Shown in pieces: positions 15,301-21,907 of a stretch of DNA of 22,453 nucleotides (position 1 is its first letter; the number at the start of each line of letters is the position of its first letter). The position numbers and the translations under genes were made by a program. Source of the stretch: Candidatus Culexmicrobium profundum (lineage in GTDB: Archaea > Thermoproteota > Methanomethylicia > Culexarchaeales > Culexmicrobiaceae); assembly GCA_025061245.1 (NCBI GenBank), contig JANZKD010000012.1:1-22453 (forward strand), given 5' to 3'. The notes under the pieces are model-generated. The model was not told the origin of the DNA. It searched no databases and saw nothing but the letters and a program-made list of their open reading frames with translations.

Positions 15301-15732
15301 ATGAAGTGGGTTACACGTCACAATCCCCACGTTGACAGATGTGCATCCATCTGGCTTATCAAAACATTCATAGATAAAGACGCTGTCTTCTACTTCATTT
15401 CTAGAGACGACCTTATACCAGAGGGAGCAATACCATTCACTCTTCCTGGAGCAGAGCTTAGACCTAAAAAAGGAAAAACAACCTTTGACGCATTAGTAGA
15501 AAAATATAATATCAAAGATCCTGTCGTTGCCAAAATCCAAGAAATCATTAGAGATGCTGAACAAGCTGAAGAAACAGGTGTATATAGATTACCAGAATCT
15601 GCTGGTGTTTTCGCTATACTTAGAGGATTGGATCGAATTTCAAAGAGTGATTGGGAAATCATTGGGAAAGCTATGATTGTGATGGACAGCCTCTATGCTG
15701 AGTTGAAACACCGCTTAGAACAAGAATCCTAA
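15301..15732 (+). CDS. ChrB-domain protein (chromate-resistance type)
   Basis: A 143-residue protein matching the ChrB C-terminal domain ("chromate resistance exported protein"). The N-terminus WVTRHNPHVDRCASIWLIKTFID is the family hallmark (W-V-T-R...DR-A--WLI--FID), followed by GAELRPKKGKTTFDALVEKY and a conserved helical end. Stand-alone domains of this type are found beside ChrA or MFS pumps in resistance clusters; the biochemical function is not settled. Start is ATG 15301 just after the divergent promoter. The adjacent MFS partner is decayed, so its old role may be lost or it may work alone. A hairpin follows 13 nt after the stop. Confidence 0.82.
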   Translation: MKWVTRHNPHVDRCASIWLIKTFIDKDAVFYFISRDDLIPEGAIPFTLPGAELRPKKGKTTFDALVEKYNIKDPVVAKIQEIIRDAEQAEETGVYRLPESAGVFAILRGLDRISKSDWEIIGKAMIVMDSLYAELKHRLEQES

Positions 15733-15745
15733 TTTCCCTATTTTT

Positions 15746-15764
15746 ATCAATTTCTTAAATTGAT
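15746..15764 (+). terminator. Hairpin after the chrB-domain gene
   Basis: ATCAATTT-CTT-AAATTGAT: a perfect 8-bp stem with a 3-nt loop, 13 nt beyond the stop. A run of five T lies just before it (15741-15745). The T-run, which archaeal polymerases use, or the AT-rich hairpin may end transcription. Confidence 0.45.
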
Positions 15765-15849
15765 TTAGTAACTTAGTCGTTTATAGGCTATGTAGTGATG
15801 ATAATTTTATGGGGCACCATGGTACTTTCTTTATACCTTTCTCTGAAAC

Positions 15850-16146
15850 TCATTTCAGAAGGGGAATTAGACGCCTCCGCAATTCCCAACCATCACGTGA
15901 AAGAGAATATTCAACTCTTGGAGGAGAAGTACCTATAACTCTTCTTTCAACTAAGCCATGCTCCTCTAATTCCTTTAAAGTTTTAGATAATGTTTTAGGG
16001 CTAATTCCCTTAAGCTCCCTTTGAAGAGCATTAAATCCTTTTGGCCCCTCATTTCCCAAGAGTCCTATAATCAGTAATGCCCATTTCTTTGCTATAACGT
16101 CAAGAATTCCATATAATGGACAAAAGCAGACATCTTTACTTTCCAT
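15850..16146 (-). CDS. HxlR-family winged-helix regulator with Cys-x-Cys-Pro N-terminus
   Basis: A 98-residue HxlR-type DNA-binding protein. The family opening is CP...ILDVIAKKWALLIIGLL, followed by the recognition part FNALQRELKGISPKTLSKTLKELEEHGLVERR and the wing VEYSLSRDG. HxlR proteins work as dimers and usually have a single Cys before this Pro, which senses electrophiles in some members. Here there are two, C7 and C9 (V-C-F-C-P), which could form a thiol metal site. It is divergent from a heavy-metal ATPase. A 27-bp perfect inverted repeat abuts its ATG, indicating autoregulation. The plus-strand frame over the same bases is a shadow. Confidence 0.88.
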   Translation of the reverse strand: MESKDVCFCPLYGILDVIAKKWALLIIGLLGNEGPKGFNALQRELKGISPKTLSKTLKELEEHGLVERRVIGTSPPRVEYSLSRDGWELRRRLIPLLK

Positions 16147-16173
16147 ATTAAACTCACTTTCCCTGAGTTTAAT
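16147..16173. promoter_or_regulatory. Perfect inverted repeat, likely HxlR operator
   Basis: ATTAAACTCA-CTTTCCC-TGAGTTTAAT: two 10-bp arms pair perfectly around a 7-bp spacer. It begins at the base next to the HxlR ATG (16146). With the TATA box at 16197-16206 the HxlR transcript would start near 16176, so a protein here would sit on the leader and start site. Operators of this layout suit a winged-helix dimer. Confidence 0.65.
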
Positions 16174-16196
16174 TACTATACTTAGAGAAACTATTA

Positions 16197-16206
16197 TATT
16201 TAAATA
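16197..16206. promoter_or_regulatory. Palindromic TATA element shared by divergent genes
   Basis: TATTTAAATA is a perfect palindrome and the only good TATA-like element between the HxlR gene and the P-type ATPase. Its centre is 41 nt from the ATPase ATG and 56 nt from the HxlR ATG, which suits leaders of roughly 15 and 30 nt. It may thus serve both directions. The sequence is seen; shared use is inferred. Confidence 0.45.
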
Positions 16207-16242
16207 CTTTACTTTGAATACCTGCTATAAAGGAGAAAGTAA

Positions 16243-18216
16243 ATGTCTAAGACAAGTTCAAGCACAGATAGTAATTCAAGTAAGCTATGTCCTTCTAGTA
16301 CTTGCAATTATAATTCAAGCCATGATCACAACCATAAACACGGATATGAAATAGATATGAAGAACTTCTTAATTCAAACATCCATCTCCTTCATTCTTCT
16401 GCTTTTAGGCTTATTCTTCAACTTCTATCTAAAATATGATTTATATGCGTCTATTTGCTACCTAATGGTTCTAGTGATTTCAGGGAGAGAAATATTCATT
16501 GAAGGTATTAAAAGCCTTCTTTTCAGAAAAAGATTTTACATTGAATTTCTTGTTGCAGTTGCCTCAATAGGAGCACTTCTAATAGGCGAGTTTGCAGAGG
16601 GGAGCACAGTAGTATTCTTATTTAGCATAGCTAACTTCTTAGAAAGTTATGCCTCAGGTAGAGCTGAAAAGAGTATTGAAGCATTACTTAGAGAAAAACC
16701 AGTTAAGGCTAGAATTATTAGAAATGGCATTGAAGTCGAAGTTGATGTAGAGGAAGCTAAGGTAGGAGACACAATTATAATCAAACCCGGAGAAAAGATT
16801 CCACTTGACGGCATTGTAATTGAAGGAAATTCAACTGTAAATGAAGCTCCACTCACCGGAGAATCCATACCAGTCGAGAAAAAACCAGGAGATAAAGTTT
16901 ACTCTGGAACAATCAATTTAAATGGAGTATTAAAAGTTAAAGTGGAAAAAGAAGCTAAAGATACACTATTCTCAAGGATAATTGAACTTGTCAAAAAAGC
17001 AAGGAAAGACAAATCTGAAATTGAAAGATTCATTGAAAAATTCTCTCAATACTACACTCCTACAATTCTCTTAATCTCACTTCTGATAAGCATCATACCA
17101 CCATTCCTATTTGGAAGTTCACTTAGATACTGGGTATATAGATCCCTAACCCTCCTCGTAATTTCATGTCCATGCGCATTAGCCATCTCAACACCAGTAG
17201 CAATAGTATCAGGATTAACAAATGCAGCTAAAAACGGAGTGTTAATTAAAGGAGGAAAACACCTAGAACATATAACCAAAGTAAATATACTAGCCTTTGA
17301 TAAAACAGGAACATTAACGAAGGGACAACTAAAAGTAACAAAAATAATACCCTTGAACGAAAAAAGTGAAAAAGAAATCTTGGAAATTGCAAGTTCAATA
17401 GGTAAGTATTCTAATCATCCAATAGATAAAGCCATCTTAAGAGAAGCTGAAAAAAGAGGAGTAAAACAATTTCCAGTCAATGATTTTAGAGCATTCCCTG
17501 GAAAAGGTATTGCAGCCAAAGTTAATGGCGAATTACACATTATAGGAAATGAAGAAATCTTATCTGACTTCAATATTGAAGTTCCATTAGAAATCATTAA
17601 TAAACTTAGAGAAGAAGGCATTACAGCAATAGCCATAGCAGATAGAAGCAAAGTTATAGGCATCATCGGAGTTGAAGATGAAATAAGAGAAGAAAGCATA
17701 CATGTCATCCAACAGTTAAAAGAGCGGGGAATAAGAATAATAATGATAACAGGAGACAATGAAGTTACAGCAAAAAACATAGCTAAAAAACTAGGTATCA
17801 ATGAATTCAGAGCCAACCTACTACCAGAAGATAAAATCAAAGTGATAAATGAATTAATGGACAAGCATAACAATCACGTCATAATGGTTGGAGATGGAAT
17901 AAATGATGCACCTGCACTAGCAAACGCATGCGTTGGCATAGCTATGGGAACAGGAACCGAAATAGCCATTGAAAGCGGAGACATAGTCCTAATGAAACCA
18001 AGCCTAAACAAAATTCCCTACATCATGGATCTAAGCAGAAAAACCATGAAAATAGTAAAAGGAAACGTCATTGCATCAATAGGAATAAAGGCAGCCATAG
18101 CACTACTAGCAATACTCGGCCTCGTAGGACTATGGGTCGCAGTAGCAATAGGAGACATGGGATTATCCTTCATGGTCATAATAAACGCTCTAAGACTAGC
18201 CGCAGAGAAATATTAA
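16243..18216 (+). CDS. P1B-type heavy-metal ATPase (Zn/Cd/Pb group)
   Basis: A 657-residue metal-exporting P-type ATPase. Motifs: TGES (205-208, actuator), SCPCAL (C309, P310, C311, membrane metal site), D353 in DKTGT (phosphorylated Asp), NHPIDKA (the HP motif) and GDGIND (550-555). The last helices carry IKAAIALLAI and GDMGLSFMVI; the Lys and Asp there mark the P1B-2 group, which exports Zn2+, Cd2+ and Pb2+. The usual N-terminal CxxC domain is missing. Instead there is a short Ser/Cys/His tail with C-N-Y-N-S-S-H-D-H-N-H-K-H, probably a metal sensor or loading site. The ATG has AGGAG 8 nt upstream. HxlR-type regulation is likely from the shared upstream region. Confidence 0.93.
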   Translation: MSKTSSSTDSNSSKLCPSSTCNYNSSHDHNHKHGYEIDMKNFLIQTSISFILLLLGLFFNFYLKYDLYASICYLMVLVISGREIFIEGIKSLLFRKRFYIEFLVAVASIGALLIGEFAEGSTVVFLFSIANFLESYASGRAEKSIEALLREKPVKARIIRNGIEVEVDVEEAKVGDTIIIKPGEKIPLDGIVIEGNSTVNEAPLTGESIPVEKKPGDKVYSGTINLNGVLKVKVEKEAKDTLFSRIIELVKKARKDKSEIERFIEKFSQYYTPTILLISLLISIIPPFLFGSSLRYWVYRSLTLLVISCPCALAISTPVAIVSGLTNAAKNGVLIKGGKHLEHITKVNILAFDKTGTLTKGQLKVTKIIPLNEKSEKEILEIASSIGKYSNHPIDKAILREAEKRGVKQFPVNDFRAFPGKGIAAKVNGELHIIGNEEILSDFNIEVPLEIINKLREEGITAIAIADRSKVIGIIGVEDEIREESIHVIQQLKERGIRIIMITGDNEVTAKNIAKKLGINEFRANLLPEDKIKVINELMDKHNNHVIMVGDGINDAPALANACVGIAMGTGTEIAIESGDIVLMKPSLNKIPYIMDLSRKTMKIVKGNVIASIGIKAAIALLAILGLVGLWVAVAIGDMGLSFMVIINALRLAAEKY

Positions 18217-18251
18217 TCTAAAAAGTCAGAAATAGAGAAAATAGATTAATC

Positions 18252-18668
18252 ATGCTGATCAAACGCACAGTAAAAGACAATCTAAGAAAACGCTTAATCT
18301 TCAAACTCAAGGTAATGAGAGATTTAAGCCTAATCAACTTAGAAGACTACTATCCAATCCGTGAAGAAAGAGAGCGAAAAGCAAGGGAAATAATAAAAGC
18401 CTATGACAAGGCTATAAACGCACTAAATTTCTCAAACGGCAACATAGACAATGCAATAAATTATCTTAAAAAAGTTAGAGAAAATCTAAAAGAAGAAATG
18501 AAAAGCATATTCCATCCAAAGAAAATAAGAAACAATCCATGGCAAAACAAAATAAAAATCTGCGAAGAAGCAATTAGTATTCTAGAGAGATTTAAAAAGA
18601 TAGCAAGAACTGAAATAAAAGGCAAGATTAAACAGAAAGAAATAAAGGCATTAACCTTTTTCACTTAA
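18252..18668 (+). CDS. Small basic helical protein of unknown function
   Basis: I do not recognise this 138-residue protein. It is rich in Lys, Arg, Glu and Ile, has no cysteine cluster or membrane helix, and is predicted almost wholly helical with coiled-coil character (REERERKAREIIKAYDKA; AINYLKKVRENLKEEMKS). Its base composition matches the end of the ATPase gene just 35 nt upstream, so it may be co-transcribed. No ribosome site is evident before ATG 18252. The single Cys sits in KICEEAIS. Length and composition support a real gene, but nothing links it to metals. Confidence 0.6.
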   Translation: MLIKRTVKDNLRKRLIFKLKVMRDLSLINLEDYYPIREERERKAREIIKAYDKAINALNFSNGNIDNAINYLKKVRENLKEEMKSIFHPKKIRNNPWQNKIKICEEAISILERFKKIARTEIKGKIKQKEIKALTFFT

Positions 18669-18795
18669 CAACAAGTGGAGAAAGGAATTAGTATAATTAA
18701 ACAGCTACTAGTGAGAGTGTACAGGAATTTTAATGTTACTTTACACTATTAAAGCATTAATAGGATAAACAATTTAATAGATATTGTTGATGGTT

Positions 18796-19491
18796 ATGAT
18801 TGATGATCTTAGAAGTAGGTTTTTTGTTGTTGCTCATAGAGGTGCAAGTGCTTATGAACCTGAAAATACGTTGAGGAGTATTAGGCGTGCTATTGAAATT
18901 GGAGCTGATGTAGTGGAAATTGATGTGAGAGTAACGAGAGATGGCTATCCTATTGTAATTCATGATGAAACAGTTGATAGGACGACTGATGGAAGTGGAC
19001 TTGTTAATGAATTTAGTCTTGATGGATTGAGGAAGCTGGATGCAGGTGAAGGTGAGAGGATACCCTTATTGGGTGAGGTTTTAGACTTAGTTGCTGATAA
19101 AATTAATATTTTTATTGAGATTAAGGTTGATGAAGCTGTGCTTCCTAGTTTAAAGGAAGTAGATGTCAGAGATTTATGGAGCTCAGTGATGTTTACTTCA
19201 TTTAATATTGAGCATTTAAGGAGGGTGTTGGAGTTTAATCCTGAAGCAAATGTGGGTCTTGTCTATATTAGGCCTGTTGATGGTATTGTTGGCGCTAAGA
19301 AGCTTGGTGCTATAGCTGTTCTTCCCTTTTATAGGCTTGCTACAAGGAAGGCTATTGCTTTTGCTAAAAGATTGAAGTTGATGGTGATACCATGGACTAT
19401 TGATGATTTAAATGTAGCCAGGAAATTGAAGGTAGATGGGGCAAATGGAATTGTCACTAATAAGCCTGATATTATGCTAGAATTAAAATGA
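18796..19491 (+). CDS. Glycerophosphodiester phosphodiesterase
   Basis: A 231-residue GDPD-family TIM barrel that hydrolyses glycerophosphodiesters to an alcohol and glycerol phosphate. In archaea it may act on glycerol-1-phosphate lipid headgroups, an inference. Landmarks: VAHRGASAYEPENTL (catalytic His, substrate Glu), VVEIDVRVTRDGYPIVIHDETVDRTT (metal Glu and Asp, second catalytic His), FIEIKVD (metal Glu), and the C-terminal VIPWTIDD and GIVTNKPD. The length is that of a minimal cytosolic form with no signal peptide. In-frame starts lie at 18784 (TTG), 18790 and 18796 (ATG); AATTTAATAG at 18771-18780 as TATA box makes a leaderless ATG at 18796 most likely. Confidence 0.88.
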   Translation: MIDDLRSRFFVVAHRGASAYEPENTLRSIRRAIEIGADVVEIDVRVTRDGYPIVIHDETVDRTTDGSGLVNEFSLDGLRKLDAGEGERIPLLGEVLDLVADKINIFIEIKVDEAVLPSLKEVDVRDLWSSVMFTSFNIEHLRRVLEFNPEANVGLVYIRPVDGIVGAKKLGAIAVLPFYRLATRKAIAFAKRLKLMVIPWTIDDLNVARKLKVDGANGIVTNKPDIMLELK

Positions 19492-19504
19492 AGTTTTAAT
19501 TGTA

Positions 19505-20512
19505 TTACATTTCCAATTCTTTGAATTCTTTTGCTAGTCTGGAGAGTAGATTTGTAAACTCATTTGTTGAGGATGATTGAATTATATTTGGTATGGTTGC
19601 AGTGTTAAATTGTCTTGAACTAACAATTTTTCCATAAATGTCTTCTAGTGAAGTGCTTTTTAGGGTGTTTCTGGAGGTTAAGGTGTCATTAAATTCATAG
19701 TTTAGGTCATAGTGGAATTCGGGTTTTACCCCTTCTTTTGCTGGTGGACTCGTTGCTATTAGTTTTAGAGCTTTTGCAAATACTTTTCCGAAACCTGTTA
19801 ACCTTATTCTTTTTGTTCTAGTTGATGGTTCTTCAGTGATGAAACCCTTTGAAATTAGTTTTGAAATTAGTCGGCTGTATTTGTTTTTTATGGCTGGATT
19901 AGATGGATTATCTCCACACCATTTGATTACGGATTTTATTGATTCCGCCTTTCCTCCATGTTCGATGAGAGCTAATAGAATTTTCATTTCATCAAGAGAG
20001 GGATGTTCAAGTCTATTTCCTGGTAAGAATATTTGTTGCGGAATTGTTCCACGTCTCATTCTAACACGTCTAAACCATTCTTCATATTCTGGTGTTCCTG
20101 GTTGCGGAATATACCAGCCCCTTTCAGCTGGAGGTACAATGTAGATGCCTACTTTAGGGAACATTAAGCTTACAGTTACAGCTGCCCCATATGCTTCCTT
20201 AGTGGTTGATGTGGCGTCAATTAAGACTTTTCTACCATTGTCAATAACTTCTCTCTTTAAGGCCTTATAGAATGATGAGAATACATCTTCATAGTCCTGG
20301 GGATTTATTCCAATAACCCTTGGTTTTGATCCGGCGAATGTTAATGCTTTTTCTAGATCTCTAGCATTTCTTTTAGAGGCATATCCGTAGGGGTCACGCT
20401 TCTTATCATAGAATAAGTATATGGCCTCTATTGGTTCATGCATTCTCCAGTAGTTTACACCATCTAAGATTCGCTGATAGTCATGTCCTACAAAGCACAT
20501 TAGCACTACCAT
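19505..20512 (-). CDS. CARF-like (HFX_2341/DUF6293-type) winged-helix regulator
   Basis: A 335-residue protein with an N-terminal Rossmann-like sensor (residues ~1-165) and a winged helix (~170-255). Sensor features are VLMCFVGHDYQRIL at strand 1 and VLIDATSTTKEAYG (96-109), the site where CARF proteins have their ligand loop (D-x-T-x-x-T-K). The architecture fits the HFX_2341 family of archaeal regulators and recalls Csa3. The last 75 residues are rich in Ser, Thr and Asn and look disordered. No HEPN or nuclease motif is seen, so it is probably a transcription factor that binds a nucleotide-type ligand. ATG 20512 has GGTGA 6 nt upstream. It is divergent from nurA-herA, with inverted repeats between. 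Confidence 0.7.
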   Translation of the reverse strand: MVVLMCFVGHDYQRILDGVNYWRMHEPIEAIYLFYDKKRDPYGYASKRNARDLEKALTFAGSKPRVIGINPQDYEDVFSSFYKALKREVIDNGRKVLIDATSTTKEAYGAAVTVSLMFPKVGIYIVPPAERGWYIPQPGTPEYEEWFRRVRMRRGTIPQQIFLPGNRLEHPSLDEMKILLALIEHGGKAESIKSVIKWCGDNPSNPAIKNKYSRLISKLISKGFITEEPSTRTKRIRLTGFGKVFAKALKLIATSPPAKEGVKPEFHYDLNYEFNDTLTSRNTLKSTSLEDIYGKIVSSRQFNTATIPNIIQSSSTNEFTNLLSRLAKEFKELEM

Positions 20513-20532
20513 TGAGAGTCACCGTATTCTCT

Positions 20533-20552
20533 AACAATATTTGGGTATTGTT
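20533..20552. promoter_or_regulatory. Inverted repeat IR1 over the regulator's predicted start site
   Basis: AACAATA-TTTGGG-TATTGTT, perfect 7-bp arms with 6-bp spacer. With TATATA at 20558-20563 read on the minus strand, the transcript would start near 20535, inside this repeat. That is the classic place for a repressor of its own gene. Confidence 0.55.
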
Positions 20553-20574
20553 CTAGTTATATAGCTTTTGATAC

Positions 20575-20594
20575 AGTAACAGAAAAATGTTACT
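20575..20594. promoter_or_regulatory. Inverted repeat IR2
   Basis: AGTAACA-GAAAAA-TGTTACT, perfect 7-bp arms with a 6-bp spacer, the same geometry as IR1. It is centred 42 bp away, about four turns of DNA, on the other side of the TATA box. The left arm is part of TACAGTAACA, which recurs inverted at 20727-20736. Confidence 0.55.
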
Positions 20595-20726
20595 ATAACC
20601 ATAAATAACTAATTTTCACTATTCAATGATGTACCATACTATTGAAAATATTCTTGCTTTAAATGGTTTTTTCAACATGAATCTCCATTAAATTGAAGGT
20701 GTATGAATGAGACAGTATCAATAATT

Positions 20727-20747
20727 TGTTACTGTAATCATTGAATA
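20727..20747. repeat. Composite inverted copy of two upstream words
   Basis: TGTTACTGTA (20727-20736) is the reverse complement of 20572-20581, and ATCATTGAATA (20737-20747) is the reverse complement of 20620-20630. The two words are adjacent here but about 40 bp apart upstream. The match continues weakly past both ends with small gaps. This may be extra binding sites or a decayed duplication. Confidence 0.45.
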
Positions 20748-20896
20748 TAGTATTGTATAGTTAATGTATGAGAGTATCTCTTATTACAGAATTGTGACGT
20801 AAAGTTATTTTTGTTTATTTTAAATTGTTTCTAAAGTGAAGTTAAAATATTTTTATTACTTTAATATTTTTATGCAGCTGGCCACGGGCGAGTAAA

Positions 20897-21907
20897 ATGA
20901 AAATACCATTAAATGATTTCAATGACATAGTTGAAAGGCTAAAAACAATATTTAAGGGGAAAATTGAAAGTCCACAGTGGACTTTAACTGGGGAGTTGAT
21001 AACAAATCCCTATCCAATGCTTAAAGTGAGAGGTAGAATTATACGCGGCATACCAATTAGAGATGAAAATTTCCATAAACTTACAATTAAAAAGCATAAT
21101 AAGAATATTCTCTCTGTTGACGCATCACTTAAAACATTATTTGATTGTGGAACATTTCAAGTTGCATTAGCAAAGATTTCATGTTCAATATGGAGGGGTA
21201 AAAGTAGAGTTTTTGATATGGAACCTATCTTGCGTGTTAAAATGGTTAGAAGTAAACTTGAGGCTATGGAGTTTCTATTTAACGTTGAAATTGAGACTGT
21301 AACGAAGATTTCAAATAAGTTGTCTAAGGGGGATTACTGCATACTTGATAGAGCATTAATGGCAGTTCCAGCCTACAAGGAAAGTACGAGAAAAGTCTTG
21401 GATGAATTATGTGAAAAATTGAGTTGGAGAAGCATAAGATTAGTTGGCATAAGTAAGAGTTCTCAGCTGGAATTGAATACAGGTGAAAGTCTACTTGGCC
21501 ACTTACTCCATAGAAGCAGGTATACTCTCAATGATTGTTCATGGTATTATTATCCAATTTTTCGAAAAAGACAGTATCCTCGATGGTATTTGGGGGTAAT
21601 AACTATAGTCAAGTTTTCAGGGGATTCAGATCATGTTTTTAGAGTTGATATTAATAAGAGGGATATAACTGAACTTGAAGTCATAGATGAAATTCTTGGA
21701 GAAATAGCCTACTTACAAGATCCAGCAATACCAGGATATCCATACCCACCTAGAAGTTCTCATGAGGAAGCTAAGATTGGTAAGCAGGAACTAGCATACA
21801 TCCGACTACTATTTCTAGAGAAGCTTGAAGAAGAGGGTTTGAAGGAGCGCTTCATAGCCAATTTGAAGTCTACAAGTTTTAGGGAGGAGAAGTTATGGGC
21901 GAGTTGA
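20897..21907 (+). CDS. nurA: NurA-domain 5'-3' nuclease
   Basis: A 336-residue NurA nuclease, which works with the HerA translocase to resect DNA ends. Motifs: the first acidic motif is SVDASLKTL (normally a GxDGS-like site), the second is DYCILDRALMAVPAY (usually D-G-x-L), and the C-terminal motif is GYPYPPRSSHEEAKIGKQEL, whose His is conserved in the family. The Gly after the first Asp is changed to Ala, a mild variation. ATG 20897 has no Shine-Dalgarno and lies about 30 nt from a TATA-like element (TTAATATTTTTA, about 20861), so it is near-leaderless. It overlaps herA by 13 nt. Mre11 and Rad50, usual neighbours in archaea, are not seen in this window. Confidence 0.87.
   Translation: MKIPLNDFNDIVERLKTIFKGKIESPQWTLTGELITNPYPMLKVRGRIIRGIPIRDENFHKLTIKKHNKNILSVDASLKTLFDCGTFQVALAKISCSIWRGKSRVFDMEPILRVKMVRSKLEAMEFLFNVEIETVTKISNKLSKGDYCILDRALMAVPAYKESTRKVLDELCEKLSWRSIRLVGISKSSQLELNTGESLLGHLLHRSRYTLNDCSWYYYPIFRKRQYPRWYLGVITIVKFSGDSDHVFRVDINKRDITELEVIDEILGEIAYLQDPAIPGYPYPPRSSHEEAKIGKQELAYIRLLFLEKLEEEGLKERFIANLKSTSFREEKLWAS

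Larger units (their letters stand above)
20513..20896. other. 384-bp divergent regulatory region between CARF-like regulator and nurA
   Basis: No gene is apparent. It holds two 7-6-7 inverted repeats (20533-20552, 20575-20594), with the regulator's TATA box (TATATA, 20558-20563) between them. Further inverted word copies lie at 20572-20581 and 20727-20736, and at 20620-20630 and 20737-20747. A GC-rich patch (20874-20892) sits before nurA. The rest is AT-rich. Confidence 0.6.

Noticed and set aside
15809..16024. 71-codon plus-strand open frame over the HxlR gene
   Set aside because: The minus strand encodes a clear HxlR regulator over the same bases; this frame has no recognisable protein features.
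17415..17873. 152-codon minus-strand open frame inside the P-type ATPase
   Set aside because: Shadow of the conserved ATP-binding domain on the other strand; low-complexity hydrophobic translation.
18716..18753. AGTGTA and TTACACT arms downstream of the small orphan as a hairpin
   Set aside because: Only five to six pairs around a loop of more than 20 nt; too weak for a terminator or operator call.
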